From Halobacillus litoralis (GTDB lineage: Bacteria; Bacillota; Bacilli; Bacillales; Halobacillaceae), in assembly GCF_009856415.1 (NCBI RefSeq), contig NZ_WMEZ01000001.1, forward strand, positions 930,001 to 994,000: a stretch of DNA of 64,000 nt, read 5' to 3'. The translations under genes and the position numbers were made by a program. Positions 1 through 9,119 of this stretch are shown here, in pieces. The notes below the pieces were generated by a model. The model worked only from the letters and a program-made list of their open reading frames with translations, had not been told where the DNA came from and ran no database searches. Every line of letters begins with the position of its first letter. Position 1 is the stretch's first letter.

Positions 1-1140
1 TAGACGCGGAAGGACAGGCGGCATACATAAACCCACCATTTCAAAAGCGGGCTTTAAAACAGACCAATAATTGATTTCTCCCGGGCCTCCGATAAAGGCC
101 AGAACTGGGAAAAGTGCTTCCTGCATCAACGGTCTTGTCACCACATTATTGCTCAGAAGTTCCGGCGTTTCTTCTGCGATCTTTAACAGCTCTGCTTCCG
201 TCAAAACGACTTCATTGTTCTTTCCTCTATAATTCCCCTCTTCATCTCGAATCAGGAGTACTCTTTCTCCTTCAAAACTATAGAACAAGTGGGCGTCATC
301 AATCTCACTATCAAGAAGTGTCTCATACCCTTCCTGACGGTTTTTCTGTAAGACTGCGTACACACCGCTGGCCATTTCTTTATTCTTTTTAATCATCGTA
401 CTGAAGTACGGTGTCTCAAGACGGCGGACTTCAGGGTCGTGAGCATCGATCAACACGAGACCCTCATCAGGGAAAAGATAATAAATCATTCTGGCAAAAA
501 AGTCGCTGTACGTGTTGGATTCTTCCAATAGTCGCTCCACTTCTTTGTAAAAGTCCTGCGTATGCTCGGTTTCCTTAACCATTTTGAAAACATCTTTCAA
601 CCAGACCGAAGCTTTTTGTTGATCGATGGTAATTTCGGAAACGGAAGCCTTTGTCTCAGGGGTGTGATCGATCGTTATCTTTTCCATACCGTTTTCCTGT
701 TTCATCATGATATGGTGAATTTCATCAAAATCATGATCCTCTCCAGCAATCCAAAAAACAGGAATCACCGGTCGCCCAAGATTTCTTTCCTTTTCCTTCG
801 CAAGCTGTAAGACGGAAATGATTTTATGCACGGAATAGAGCGGGCCTGTAAGCAAGCCAGCCTGCTGCCCAGCGATGACGACGACACTTTCTTCATCTTT
901 CAGCTTTTCAATGTTGGCAAACGTTTCCTCAGGAGCCTCCCACCTTCGATTCATACGATTCAGCACATCAGAAAGCTCAGCTCTTTGATACGCTTGATTC
1001 TCTATTTCAGATAACCGACGTCCCCAAGTAGATTCTTCAAACGGGTGGTGATTAAACCGATCAGCTATTTTTTCATATTCGTTTTTATAGTCACGAAACA
1101 ATGTTTGTTTCGGTTCGAGTTCAATCGGATCGATACGCAT
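1..1140 (-). CDS. bshC: BshC, putative cysteine ligase of bacillithiol synthesis (3' end beyond window)
   Basis: The frame is open from an ATG at 1138-1140 to the window edge, giving the first 380 residues of a family of about 540. The protein starts MRIDPIELEPKQTLFRDY, and the VVIAGQQAGLLTGP and EINYWSVLKPAFE segments are typical of BshC (formerly YllA). BshC is the enzyme proposed to add cysteine to glucosaminyl-malate, the last step in making the thiol bacillithiol in the cytoplasm. An AAAGGAG ribosome site lies 10 nt upstream of the ATG. The DUF3397 and panE genes that follow are its usual Bacillus neighbours. Repeat locus A lies just upstream of the start, so the promoter is either inside or very close to that repeat. 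Confidence 0.93.
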   Translation of the reverse strand, partial: MRIDPIELEPKQTLFRDYKNEYEKIADRFNHHPFEESTWGRRLSEIENQAYQRAELSDVLNRMNRRWEAPEETFANIEKLKDEESVVVIAGQQAGLLTGPLYSVHKIISVLQLAKEKERNLGRPVIPVFWIAGEDHDFDEIHHIMMKQENGMEKITIDHTPETKASVSEITIDQQKASVWLKDVFKMVKETEHTQDFYKEVERLLEESNTYSDFFARMIYYLFPDEGLVLIDAHDPEVRRLETPYFSTMIKKNKEMASGVYAVLQKNRQEGYETLLDSEIDDAHLFYSFEGERVLLIRDEEGNYRGKNNEVVLTEAELLKIAEETPELLSNNVVTRPLMQEALFPVLAFIGGPGEINYWSVLKPAFEMVGLCMPPVLPRL

Positions 1141-1253
1141 CTCTATACGACTCCTTTATAGGCAATAGTTACATGATTTTATTATGTATCCTATTGTATT
1201 GTACAAAAAACCACCACAGACTTCACATTATCTGTTTGAAACCTCTAAATTCA

Positions 1254-1758
1254 CATAAGCTCCGTATTGTGAAATTTAGAGGTTTCGAGATGTTTCCGGG
1301 GTTCGTTGCTAGGTTGAGCGTTAGGGGGGGCCGGGAAGCAATTCGCTTCCCTGTGGGGGAGTGGCGAGCTTCCCAACCACCCCATTTGATGATTGTGAGA
1401 AACCAACCCTTTTACCATGTTGGAATGTCGTCAACCATCCTATTGTTAGAAGCATAAAGCGCTCTACACCAAGCTTTCGTGCTCGAAATGATCACTGTGG
1501 ATCGTTTATATTACCTCATTCATTTGAGCGTACAATCAGGCTTTCTGAGGATGGATTTCGAGACACTCCCATGTCAAAGGGGCGGAGGGGAATGGGGAGA
1601 CTCCTGTGGGAAAAAAGTGCATAGTGAGACCCCACAGGACGGAGTCCGAGGAGGCTCACCGCGCTCCCACGGAAAACGACTCATTCCCCGCAGCCCCATC
1701 CACACAACAAAAGTCTCGAAACTGAGCCTTACACAATCCTTCCATATACTTTAATAAT
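1254..1758. repeat. Composite palindromic repeat, locus A
   Basis: The left half (about 1254-1440) has a decayed left end around GGTTTCGAGATG, then a shortened core with a GGGTTCGTT-type boundary and a GGGAAGC...GCTTCCC stem. The right half (about 1555-1758) is a full core (1579-1698) containing GAGACTCCTGTGGGA and GGAGGCTCACCGCGCTCCC. It ends in the conserved right terminus TCTCGAAACTGAG followed by a CAATCCTTCCATATACTTTAAT-like tail. No plausible gene lies in this interval. The open frames crossing it follow the stem sequences and lack ribosome sites. Confidence 0.85.
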
Positions 1759-1800
1759 TAATGAGTAGCCTTAACATACGAAGGAGTCTTTTACATAGGT

Positions 1801-1831
1801 AAGCACAGCCTTTTTGATTTGGGCTGTGCTT
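1801..1831. terminator. Hairpin downstream of the DUF3397 gene
   Basis: AAGCACAGCC pairs with GGCTGTGCTT across a 10-nt loop. The T tract is weak on both strands, so this may be only a stable hairpin. It lies about 60 bp past the stop of the DUF3397 gene. Confidence 0.45.
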
Positions 1832-1893
1832 ATCCGTTCCTGATATTATTTTATGTCGGACCGAAGAATTCATGTAAAAGCCGTGTAGATGCA

Positions 1894-2277
1894 CTAGCTG
1901 AAAAAGACTCTGGCTACCAGTCCATACGTACTCAATCCCATATAGAAAAGGATGAACAAAAGAAAACTCACGCGCCAGAATCCTTTGAGTGCTCGGAAGA
2001 GACGGACTTCTTCATTGATTTTATACTGCGCTACCATCGACATACCTAAGAGGATTAAAAGGAAGACAATAATGAACGGTAGAAAGCTGCGGTCAAACAA
2101 GACGACAAGGAGGACGTGGACCGACATAATAAAGATAGGAGCGGTATAGTTTGCTGTACGGTGCAGGGCCTTTAACTTATGCTTGCTCCATTTTCTGGCA
2201 CATAGATAGAAAACCACTAGGAAAGGGAGAGGCAGAGTAAGCAGAAACGCAATCGTATAAACAATCAGATCACTCAT
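1894..2277 (-). CDS. DUF3397-family integral membrane protein
   Basis: This 127-residue, strongly hydrophobic protein has about four membrane segments (roughly residues 5-25, 45-62, 65-85 and 103-122) with short basic loops such as KWSKHKLKALHRT. It resembles the DUF3397 proteins that sit beside bshC and panE in many Bacillaceae. No catalytic motif is visible and the function is unknown. The start ATG overlaps the panE stop by 4 bp (ATGA), so the two genes are translationally coupled. Confidence 0.8.
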   Translation of the reverse strand: MSDLIVYTIAFLLTLPLPFLVVFYLCARKWSKHKLKALHRTANYTAPIFIMSVHVLLVVLFDRSFLPFIIVFLLILLGMSMVAQYKINEEVRLFRALKGFWRVSFLLFILFYMGLSTYGLVARVFFS

Positions 2278-3155
2278 CTTTTTCGAACCCCCCTTTCATA
2301 TTCGAGTGCATGAATCGCATGCACGACGAAGTGATGGTAAGGAAGTGGGTTTTTCCCATGATCGAGGATGTAACCACAGATGCTGTCCACTTCAGTCAAC
2401 CTGTTTTCGGTAATGTCCTTCAACATCGAGGAATGATTTTCTCCTGTTGTTTCAGCTATTTCCTTCACTCGCTCCCATTCTATAGAAAAGGAAAGGCCTA
2501 GTACGGAGCAAGCTTCTTCACACAACAAGCTTGCCATTTCGTTTATGGATGGATTCGTGAGGATGGAACGATTCGGTTGTGAGAATAGTGCAGTGAGAGG
2601 ATTAATCACCGTGTTTATGATTAGTTTGCTCTTTAGCATAGGCTCATATTTTTCTTTAAAAACGACTGGAAAATGTGCTGTATGTAATGCCATTGAAAGA
2701 GCTTGTCCATGCATAGGTTCCATTTTTTTATAGACGGCCATTTGAATATTCCCTTTCCCTCTATGGTCGATTTCATTTGGACCTTTAGCAAGTGCACCGT
2801 GTTCAACGACGCCGACACAACTTTTCAAGCCGGATTGCGATAATTTCTCCAAATGCCCCATCCCGTTTTGAAGAAATAAGTACGGAGCGTCATCAGGAAG
2901 GTCTTGTTCGAGAAAATCATCCATCGCATGTTGTTTAATGGTAACCAACCATAAGTCATAACCTTCACTCATTTGTGTAGCTAGATGCGCATAAACGGAT
3001 ACAGGTTCTGTCAATTGCTCACAGATAATGCCTTCCGCTGCAAGAGTCCTTCTTTGTTCTTCCTTTTTTACGAACATATGCACTTCGTGGTGTTCACCTA
3101 AATAGGCCCCTGCCAATAATCCTATGGAACCTGCTCCTATGATTCCGATTTTCAT
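2274..3155 (-). CDS. panE: 2-dehydropantoate 2-reductase (ketopantoate reductase)
   Basis: A 293-aa protein with an N-terminal Rossmann motif, GAGSIGLLAG (residues 7-16). The LFLQNGMGH segment and the KSKLIINTVINPLTALF helix are typical of the ApbA/PanE family. The family reduces 2-dehydropantoate to pantoate with NADPH in the pantothenate and CoA pathway. The position matches ylbQ of B. subtilis. A GGAGAGAG ribosome site precedes the ATG. coaD, a later CoA-pathway gene, is also in this window but not in the same operon. Confidence 0.88.
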   Translation of the reverse strand: MKIGIIGAGSIGLLAGAYLGEHHEVHMFVKKEEQRRTLAAEGIICEQLTEPVSVYAHLATQMSEGYDLWLVTIKQHAMDDFLEQDLPDDAPYLFLQNGMGHLEKLSQSGLKSCVGVVEHGALAKGPNEIDHRGKGNIQMAVYKKMEPMHGQALSMALHTAHFPVVFKEKYEPMLKSKLIINTVINPLTALFSQPNRSILTNPSINEMASLLCEEACSVLGLSFSIEWERVKEIAETTGENHSSMLKDITENRLTEVDSICGYILDHGKNPLPYHHFVVHAIHALEYERGVRKR

Positions 3156-3314
3156 GACTCTCTCCTCATTTCGAACTAATCTGCTTCACTATTGTAGCAG
3201 ATTCCGAAACGATATTGCAGTCGATTCTTGTCCAATGTATTATTATTCATTTCATTCTGAAAATTTTTATATTATAATATGGATATAGACAGATATTTGA
3301 AAGGGGATTCTTTC

Positions 3315-3800
3315 ATGATGACAAAAACAAGAGTTCAACCTTTATTGGTCAACTATAAGACACTCGAGGAGTTTAAACGGTTCAAAGAATACGGGAACCA
3401 GGAACTTGCGATGCTTGAGGACTTGGAAAGCAATATTGTGGAAAACGACAGTGAGTCACCATTTTACGGGGTGTATTATGGAAGCGCTTTAGTTGCTCGC
3501 ATGAGTTTATATCGAGTCAAAGCGAAGTATGACCACTATTTCGATCCCTCCCAGGACTATCTGGAACTGTGGAAGCTCGAGGTTCTTCCGGATTATCGCG
3601 GGCTTGGCTATGGAAAAGCACTGGTGGATTTCGCTAAAAGCTTTGATTTACCGATTAAGACGAATCCTAGAATCAATTCTCACGGTTTTTGGGAGAAAAT
3701 GGGCTTTCAGAAAGCGCATTATGATGTCGAACGTGACCTCGGGGAAAATCCACTGATCTGGATGCCTTCAGGGGTGGAGGAAAGAGATGTAAACGCATAA
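3315..3800 (+). CDS. ylbP: YlbP-type GNAT N-acetyltransferase
   Basis: A 161-aa protein with a GNAT acetyl-CoA-binding segment, LEVLPDYRGLGYGKALVDFA, followed by a short C-terminal domain with the HGFWEKMGF motif. It matches YlbP, which sits between ylbO and panE in B. subtilis. The substrate is not known. The start is the ATG at 3315 (an adjacent ATG at 3318 is equally possible), 9 nt after AAAGGGG. It is transcribed alone, divergent from panE and convergent with ylbO. Confidence 0.85.
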   Translation: MMTKTRVQPLLVNYKTLEEFKRFKEYGNQELAMLEDLESNIVENDSESPFYGVYYGSALVARMSLYRVKAKYDHYFDPSQDYLELWKLEVLPDYRGLGYGKALVDFAKSFDLPIKTNPRINSHGFWEKMGFQKAHYDVERDLGENPLIWMPSGVEERDVNA

Positions 3801-3810
3801 AACATGAATG

Positions 3811-3844
3811 AGGCCGCTACACAATGTTGTAGGGGCCTTTGTTT
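3811..3844 (+). terminator. Terminator after ylbP
   Basis: AGGCC and CTACA pair with TGTAG and GGCCT, followed by TTTGTTT. The hairpin lies 11 bp past the ylbP stop. Confidence 0.65.
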
Positions 3845-3883
3845 ATGATCGTAAATAATATGAATGGCAGGTGAAACGACGGT

Positions 3884-4366
3884 TCAAACACCACTCTCAC
3901 TTTTTCTTTTTTCTCTTACCCAATGGACAAGTTTATCCATTTCATTCCACGCTGCTTCCCACTGCTTTAATTCTTCTCTAAGCTTCTCATTATCTTCGTT
4001 GAGTTTTTTTAGCTGGGTTTCTAAATTCTCTTTCCCAAAATCTTCAAACTGCTTGGTTCTCATTTCTTTTAGAAACGAGATGGCAGCATCCAAAGACATC
4101 GGTGTATCGTCAGAAGACTTGGAGGATGAATAAATCGTCCGTGTGGCTTTACGGCTGTTTTTCGCTTCCTGGATCTCTTTTTGATATTCTTTCCTTACAG
4201 TCGCATTCCATCTGAATCCGCATGCAGCAGGTGTTCTGTGCAATTGTTCAGCCACTTCCTGGAAGGCTTCGAGCTGGGTCTTCCCTTCACGAATATGCTT
4301 CAAAACCGTTGTAGCCAATAACAGATCTTCCTCGTCCTTCCAGGCATCTTGTCTTGGGGCATCCAT
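3884..4366 (-). CDS. ylbO: RsfA-family transcription regulator (YlbO-like)
   Basis: A 160-aa protein. Residues 1-65 form a Myb/SANT-like region ([17 protein letters not shown] ... [12 protein letters not shown]), and residues 100-150 a Glu/Lys-rich coiled coil. This is the layout of RsfA and YlbO of B. subtilis, where RsfA is a sigma-F-dependent prespore regulator of the sigma-F regulon. A sporulation role here is inferred from the family. The gene keeps its usual place beside ylbP. It is somewhat shorter than B. subtilis YlbO. Confidence 0.82.
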   Translation of the reverse strand: MDAPRQDAWKDEEDLLLATTVLKHIREGKTQLEAFQEVAEQLHRTPAACGFRWNATVRKEYQKEIQEAKNSRKATRTIYSSSKSSDDTPMSLDAAISFLKEMRTKQFEDFGKENLETQLKKLNEDNEKLREELKQWEAAWNEMDKLVHWVREKRKSESGV

Positions 4367-4430
4367 AGCATCCCTCCTCTATCGTTTGCTTATAGTTATG
4401 CAGGAGGAATGATTGATAGAATCGCATTTC

Positions 4431-5186
4431 TCATCTTTTTCTCTTAGCTTCGAAGTTCCGCACCGCTTGTTTATGCTCATCCGATTCCCATAGCAGGGAA
4501 CATTGCCTGACTTCACGCTCCATACGTTCCGAGAGCGTTTGGAAATCCATGTGATCCATATACTGCTGCTTAAATATTTTCATTTGTTCAGGAGTTTTGT
4601 TTAGAAAAGATGAGAAAATATCTTCCCCGCAGTTTACTGTAATCATCTTATGTAACCAACCGATTCGATAGACTTGATTCGCTGTGTACATGTCAGCATC
4701 CATTAGCCAATGGGCTGCGACATCACTTTTCACCCGTTGATATAGAAGTGTGCCTCCTCCCCATCCAGGGATTATGCCCAAGTTCGCTTGGACGAAACCA
4801 AAGGAAGCGTCCTCTGTTCCATACCTAAAATCACAGGCTGTAGCAATTTCACACCCACCGCCTCTTGCTTGTCCGTTTAGTACGGCAATTGTAGGCACTG
4901 GAAAAGTGGCTAGTTCATACAGGACTTCCTTCATAGGGTGCAACTTCGCGTAGGCTTGTGCAGCATTCATTTCCCCATGAAGTTCACTCAAGTCTCCCCC
5001 GGCGCAGAAGGCGCGATCCCCTGCCCCTGTGACGACAAGAAACTTAAGGTTTTCCTTCTTTAAGTCTATGACTGCTTGATAAAATTCCTTCGTCATTTGT
5101 TTTGATATCGCGTTCATCTTTTCTGGACGGTTCAGGGTTAGTACCGCATACCCCTCTTTTTTCTCTACTAGAATTAATTGTGACAC
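4431..5186 (-). CDS. Enoyl-CoA hydratase/isomerase family protein
   Basis: A 251-aa crotonase-fold protein. GAGDRAFCAGGDL supplies the first half of the oxyanion hole, and GQARGGGCEIATACDFR the second. The two-acid hydratase pattern is only partly present: FGFVQANLGIIPGWGG fits, but the exact reaction cannot be read from sequence. The start is GTG at 5184-5186 behind AAGGGGTGG; a TTG farther upstream would lie before this site. It is not part of the B. subtilis ylb cluster and is probably monocistronic. Repeat locus B lies directly upstream. Confidence 0.82.
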   Translation of the reverse strand: MSQLILVEKKEGYAVLTLNRPEKMNAISKQMTKEFYQAVIDLKKENLKFLVVTGAGDRAFCAGGDLSELHGEMNAAQAYAKLHPMKEVLYELATFPVPTIAVLNGQARGGGCEIATACDFRYGTEDASFGFVQANLGIIPGWGGGTLLYQRVKSDVAAHWLMDADMYTANQVYRIGWLHKMITVNCGEDIFSSFLNKTPEQMKIFKQQYMDHMDFQTLSERMEREVRQCSLLWESDEHKQAVRNFEAKRKR

Positions 5187-5240
5187 TCTCTCCACCCCTT
5201 CCAATACTAATGTACCAGAAATCTATAGAATTTGTTCAAC

Positions 5241-5720
5241 TATATGGCAGGATTGTGTAAGACTTGATTTCGAGACTTTTGCTGGAGTTTAGAGACTCCG
5301 GGAAAAGGTTCGCTTTCCGTGGGCGAGTGATGAGCCTCCTCGAGCCAACGCTCTGCGGGGTCTCATCTACCACGCACTTCCCACAGGAGTCTCACCGTTT
5401 CCCCTCCGTCCCTTTACCAAATGAGGTTCTCGAAATCCCTCTTATAGTAACCTGCCTAGTTGTGTTGTGAAATCCTGCTTAATATGTGTCGGTATAGGAT
5501 TCTTAACCATAAAAGCTCTTATTACTGGAAGGTAGTTTCGAGAATCTCTTCCGGCAAGTGGGCGGAGGGGAATGGCGAGACTCCTGCGGGAAAAAAATGC
5601 ATGGTGAGACCCCACAGGAGGCAGTCCGGGGAGGCTCACCGCGCTCCCGCGGAAAGCGAGCTATTCCCCGCAGCCCCCATCCACTCAACAAACATCTCGA
5701 AACTGAGTCTTTAAGAATAG
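5241..5720. repeat. Composite palindromic repeat, locus B
   Basis: This locus has two cores in opposite orientation. The left core (about 5290-5424) is of the kind with GGGAAAAGGTTCGCTTTCC and GTGAGCCTCC-like segments. It is bounded by TATGGCAGGATTGTGTAAG ... TTTCGAGAC on the left and TTCTCGAAATCC on the right. The right core (about 5559-5679) begins GTTTCGAGAATCTC and ends in AACATCTCGAAACTGAGTCTT. The TATGGCAGGATT at the far left is the inverse of the AATCCTGCCATA tail seen on the right of other copies, which extends the terminal inverted repeat. Confidence 0.9.
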
Positions 5721-5749
5721 GGATCGTTAGTGGAAGAGTTTGTGGGCAT

Positions 5750-5781
5750 AAAAAAAGGCCTGACAGATGTCAGACCTTTCT
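5750..5781 (-). terminator. Terminator after rpmF
   Basis: Read on the minus strand, AAAGG and CTGACA pair with TGTCAG and CCTTT, followed by a run of seven T. It lies about 10 bp past the rpmF stop. Confidence 0.85.
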
Positions 5782-5790
5782 TTGATAAAC

Positions 5791-5964
5791 TTAGTCGTTT
5801 ACCACTTGTTTTCCATTATATTGTCCACAAGATTTGCAAACATGGTGTGGTTTTGAGTACTCGCCACAGTTATCACACTGAACCATTCCAGGTGCGTGAA
5901 GTTTCTTGTGAGTACGACGTTGGTTTTTGACTTTCTTAGACGTTTTACGCTTAGGTACTGCCAT
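5791..5964 (-). CDS. rpmF: 50S ribosomal protein L32
   Basis: A 57-aa basic protein that begins [20 protein letters not shown] and carries two CxxC pairs ([17 protein letters not shown]), so this is the zinc-binding form of L32. The start is the ATG at 5962-5964; the frame extends upstream, but AAAGGAGGTG just before this ATG fixes it. It is the second gene of the conserved ylbN-rpmF pair, 47 bp after ylbN. Confidence 0.97.
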   Translation of the reverse strand: MAVPKRKTSKKVKNQRRTHKKLHAPGMVQCDNCGEYSKPHHVCKSCGQYNGKQVVND

Positions 5965-6011
5965 GTTGTACACCTCCTTTAAGGGATTTCTGAGAACCAT
6001 AACATATTGTT

Positions 6012-6533
6012 TTACTCGTTCTCTTCTTCATTTAATAATGATTGCAGTTTAGCCATTCGAGGATCCACTTTCTTTTCCTCTGGTTCCTCTGTAACCACCT
6101 GCCAGCCCTTCCCTTCCTGGGGGGCTGCTTCATGAGCCTCATCATCATTGGAAAAAACGCGAGTCGGAATCTCCAACTGTACATTTTCCTTGATATAAGG
6201 CGTTAAGTCAAGCACTTCTCCATTCACGGAATGAACTTCAGAGTCATCTTCTTCTGTATGGTACGGTGACAGATTAAATGCCTCCAGAGCATCAATGTGA
6301 AATGGATAAGTCACATCAACTAACGTTCGGGCACAAGGCAACACCATTTCTCCATCAATCGAAAAAGTTACCGTTATATCATTTCCTCGAGTCATTGCTT
6401 GACCTTTGACATGAACAGGGGAAATCCTGCGAATGTCATTGTTCAGTTGTTCTAATTCGCGAATATCTACGTCATCCTCAAAGTAGAAAGGCTCGTCACC
6501 TGACTGTTTGAGTTTTTGTAGAGGAAATTTCAT
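6012..6533 (-). CDS. ylbN: YlbN, YceD/DUF177-family protein
   Basis: A 173-aa acidic protein. The [12 protein letters not shown] segment in the middle is the hallmark of the YceD/DUF177 family, almost always found directly upstream of rpmF. In several bacteria the family is linked to 23S rRNA accumulation or processing. The start is the ATG at 6531-6533 behind GAGGTGATAACT. An acidic, lysine-rich tail (residues 135-173) is the most variable part. Confidence 0.9.
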   Translation of the reverse strand: MKFPLQKLKQSGDEPFYFEDDVDIRELEQLNNDIRRISPVHVKGQAMTRGNDITVTFSIDGEMVLPCARTLVDVTYPFHIDALEAFNLSPYHTEEDDSEVHSVNGEVLDLTPYIKENVQLEIPTRVFSNDDEAHEAAPQEGKGWQVVTEEPEEKKVDPRMAKLQSLLNEEENE

Positions 6534-6738
6534 AGTTATCACCTCATGGCAACAAGAGTTATTGTAAAAGGATTTCGCTGATTTGTCAATATTTTTTCTT
6601 TACAGCATATCCTTATTCTCGTGCGGTTTTAGTAAGATTCTCATATTTCACGGTCAGGAATGCGAAATTTCCATAGTATCATGATAAAATAAACCAAACA
6701 CTTGTTCAATAGTAAAGAATCGGATGGGAGGATCTTTT

Positions 6739-7953
6739 GTGAAATCATGTGGAGTAGTTGTTGAATATAATCCTTTTCATAACGGACATCTTTATCATTT
6801 GGAAGAATCGAAAAAACATGCAGAAGCCGATTGTATGATCGCCATCATGAGCGGGAATTTTTTGCAGCGTGGAGAGCCTGCCATCATTGATAAATGGCAC
6901 CGGACTAAAGCCGCTCTTCATGGTGGTGCGGACCTTGTGCTTGAGCTCCCTTTTCTTTATGCGGTTCAACATAGCGACTATTTCAGCCAGGGCGCCATCC
7001 AGACACTTGCGGAAGTCGGGGTGGACAGTATATGTTTTGGTAGTGAAAACGGCAGGATTACGGCGTTCACAGAGGCGTTTGAGCATATGAACAAACACCA
7101 GGAAGAGTATGATGTGACCGTGAGAAGTTATTTAAATGAAGGATATGCCTATCCAGAGGCATCTCGCCTTGGATATGAATCCATTGCTTTCCCCTCAGGT
7201 TCCATTGACCTCACCCAACCGAATAACATCCTTGGTTATAGTTACGTAAAACAAATTCTTACTTATGCTCCTCATATCGAACCACTGACCGTCTTACGGA
7301 AAAATAATCACTACCATGATGAAGAGATCCATGGAACGATCGCAAGTGCTACAAGTATTCGGAAAGAACTGTTTGAAGAAAAAAGGATATCAGAAAAGGC
7401 TGAACGTTCGCTCCCCCCTTCTACTACCGAGGTTTTACATCAGTACAAGGACAGCCATGGCATTTGGCACCAGTGGGAAGCTTATTTTCATTTGCTTCAA
7501 TATAAGATCATGACGATGGAGGAAAGTACCCTTCGTTGTTTTCATGGAGTCGACGAAGGTTTGGAATATCGTCTGAAAAGGACCATTAAAGAAGCTGCAA
7601 CTTTCCATCAGTTTATTTCATCATTGAAAACGAAGAGGTACACGTGGACACGACTCCAGCGAACGCTTGCCCATATCCTTGTAGGAACTGACAAACAAGA
7701 GACCCGCGTTCTTTTAAGAGAAACACCGCCTCCTTATGCAAGGATCCTCGGCATGTCAGACGTAGGAAAAAAATATTTACGCTCGGTAAAAAAAGAAGCC
7801 TCCATACCGCTCATCACCCAACCTCAGCAGCTGGATCATGAAATGTTGGGCTTGGAAGCTAGAGCCGCTGCCGCTTATTACAGTGTGTTGACACCTGAGC
7901 TCAGAGTGGATCAACTGAAGCGGGAATACGGTCCGCCTGTGATTCATTCTTGA
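6739..7953 (+). CDS. tmcAL: tRNA(Met) cytidine acetate ligase TmcAL (YlbM)
   Basis: A 404-aa protein with a nucleotidyltransferase fold. VVEYNPFHNGHLYHL near the N terminus is the HxGH-type ATP site. SGNFLQRGEPAI, LTQPNNILG and ASATSIRKE are further family motifs. TmcAL activates acetate with ATP and acetylates the wobble cytidine of elongator tRNA-Met (ac4C34). The start is GTG at 6739 behind GGGAGGATCTTTT. The gene is divergent from ylbN-rpmF, as in B. subtilis. Confidence 0.93.
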   Translation: MKSCGVVVEYNPFHNGHLYHLEESKKHAEADCMIAIMSGNFLQRGEPAIIDKWHRTKAALHGGADLVLELPFLYAVQHSDYFSQGAIQTLAEVGVDSICFGSENGRITAFTEAFEHMNKHQEEYDVTVRSYLNEGYAYPEASRLGYESIAFPSGSIDLTQPNNILGYSYVKQILTYAPHIEPLTVLRKNNHYHDEEIHGTIASATSIRKELFEEKRISEKAERSLPPSTTEVLHQYKDSHGIWHQWEAYFHLLQYKIMTMEESTLRCFHGVDEGLEYRLKRTIKEAATFHQFISSLKTKRYTWTRLQRTLAHILVGTDKQETRVLLRETPPPYARILGMSDVGKKYLRSVKKEASIPLITQPQQLDHEMLGLEARAAAAYYSVLTPELRVDQLKREYGPPVIHS

Positions 7954-8047
7954 ACTTAGGAACACTTAAATGCGCCAATGCCGTGATTTTCCACGGACAT
8001 TTAGAAGATACCACAATGAAAGGTCACTGGATAGTATTTACAATCTC

Positions 8048-8088
8048 TAAAAAAACAGCCGCTCCTCTATCGGAACGGCTGTTTTTCT
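8048..8088. terminator. Bidirectional terminator between tmcAL and ylbL
   Basis: AAAAACAGCCG pairs with CGGCTGTTTTT with a short interrupted stem. A/T runs on both sides serve the two convergent genes. Confidence 0.85.
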
Positions 8089-9119
8089 TATGTTTCCTTC
8101 TTCGGTTCTAAGTCTTGCAGATAGTTTAACGCATCTTGAAACGTGTCCACAGGAACGACTTTCATGTCTGTATCGATTTTTTCTGCCGTTTCTTTGGCTA
8201 TTTGATAGTTGGATCCATCTCTTCCCTCTTCATTCGGAGCAAAGAAAACTTCAGCACCGTGATCGGAAGCGGCCACCACTTTTTTATCAATGCCCCCGAT
8301 TCGACCTACCTGTCCTTCATAATTGATTTCTCCGGTCCCTGCAATTTCATAACCTTTTGTGATATCCGGTTCTGTTAATTGATCATAAATTTCAAGCGAA
8401 AACATCAGTCCGGCACTCGGTCCTCCGATTTCACCACTTTTCACATTCACTTTCGGATTCACATCCACCGTTCGGTCGGTCACAAGTGAAATACCGACAC
8501 CGACTTTGTCTGGGTTATCAGGGAAAGGAGCAAGTTCAAGTTCCCGTTCGATTGTTTCCTCACCTCTTACAATGGTGAGCATCACAGACTCCCCTTCACC
8601 CTTGTTGCTCACATAATCGATCAGGTCATTTGTCTCTTGAATGTCCTGTCCATCGACCTTCACAATCTGATCGCCCGTCTCTAAAATCTCTTCGGCAGGC
8701 ATGCCTTCGATTACGTTCATGACATAAACGCCTTCGTAGTTGATGTCAATTTCTTTACCTGCTGCTTGATAGGCGACGACTTTGGAGGCTTCTTGAGAAG
8801 ATTCCATCATTTGTAGCTGGGCATGGAAATACTCTTCCTCCGATACCCCTTCCGGACGAATGTCTTCTAACGGATAGATTTGATGGAATGGACGTACCTG
8901 AGCAAGGACCCATTGGATGGGTGTCGCTTGTCCACCACGTACGGTTACAAGGTGCATGTCCCCTTCACTGTCGAAACCGCCTTCGACTTCGACAATGTCA
9001 TTCAGCGCATCCGCTGTTCCCGGCTTATAAATATAATAAGGGAGGCGGAAGGCCCCCAAAAATGCTACGATAAGTATGGTTATAATTCCGGTGATAATCA
9101 GTCTACGATTTGCTCTCAT
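8088..9119 (-). CDS. ylbL: YlbL, membrane-anchored PDZ and Lon-type serine protease
   Basis: A 343-aa protein with one N-terminal membrane anchor (about residues 8-28), a PDZ domain (about 125-205, GMPAEEILETGDQIVKVDGQ) and a C-terminal Lon-like S16 domain. The catalytic Ser is in GGPSAGLMFSLEIYDQL and the Lys in GIDKKVVAASDHGAEVFF, giving a Ser-Lys dyad outside the membrane. Relatives include SepM of streptococci, and YlbL acts in B. subtilis DNA-damage checkpoint recovery. The start ATG overlaps the ylbK stop by 4 bp. Confidence 0.93.
   Translation of the reverse strand: MRANRRLIITGIITILIVAFLGAFRLPYYIYKPGTADALNDIVEVEGGFDSEGDMHLVTVRGGQATPIQWVLAQVRPFHQIYPLEDIRPEGVSEEEYFHAQLQMMESSQEASKVVAYQAAGKEIDINYEGVYVMNVIEGMPAEEILETGDQIVKVDGQDIQETNDLIDYVSNKGEGESVMLTIVRGEETIERELELAPFPDNPDKVGVGISLVTDRTVDVNPKVNVKSGEIGGPSAGLMFSLEIYDQLTEPDITKGYEIAGTGEINYEGQVGRIGGIDKKVVAASDHGAEVFFAPNEEGRDGSNYQIAKETAEKIDTDMKVVPVDTFQDALNYLQDLEPKKET

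Noticed and set aside
1254-1758. Composite repeat as an insertion sequence
   Set aside because: The ends are inverted, but the unit carries no transposase-like frame; it can only be called a non-autonomous or structured repeat.
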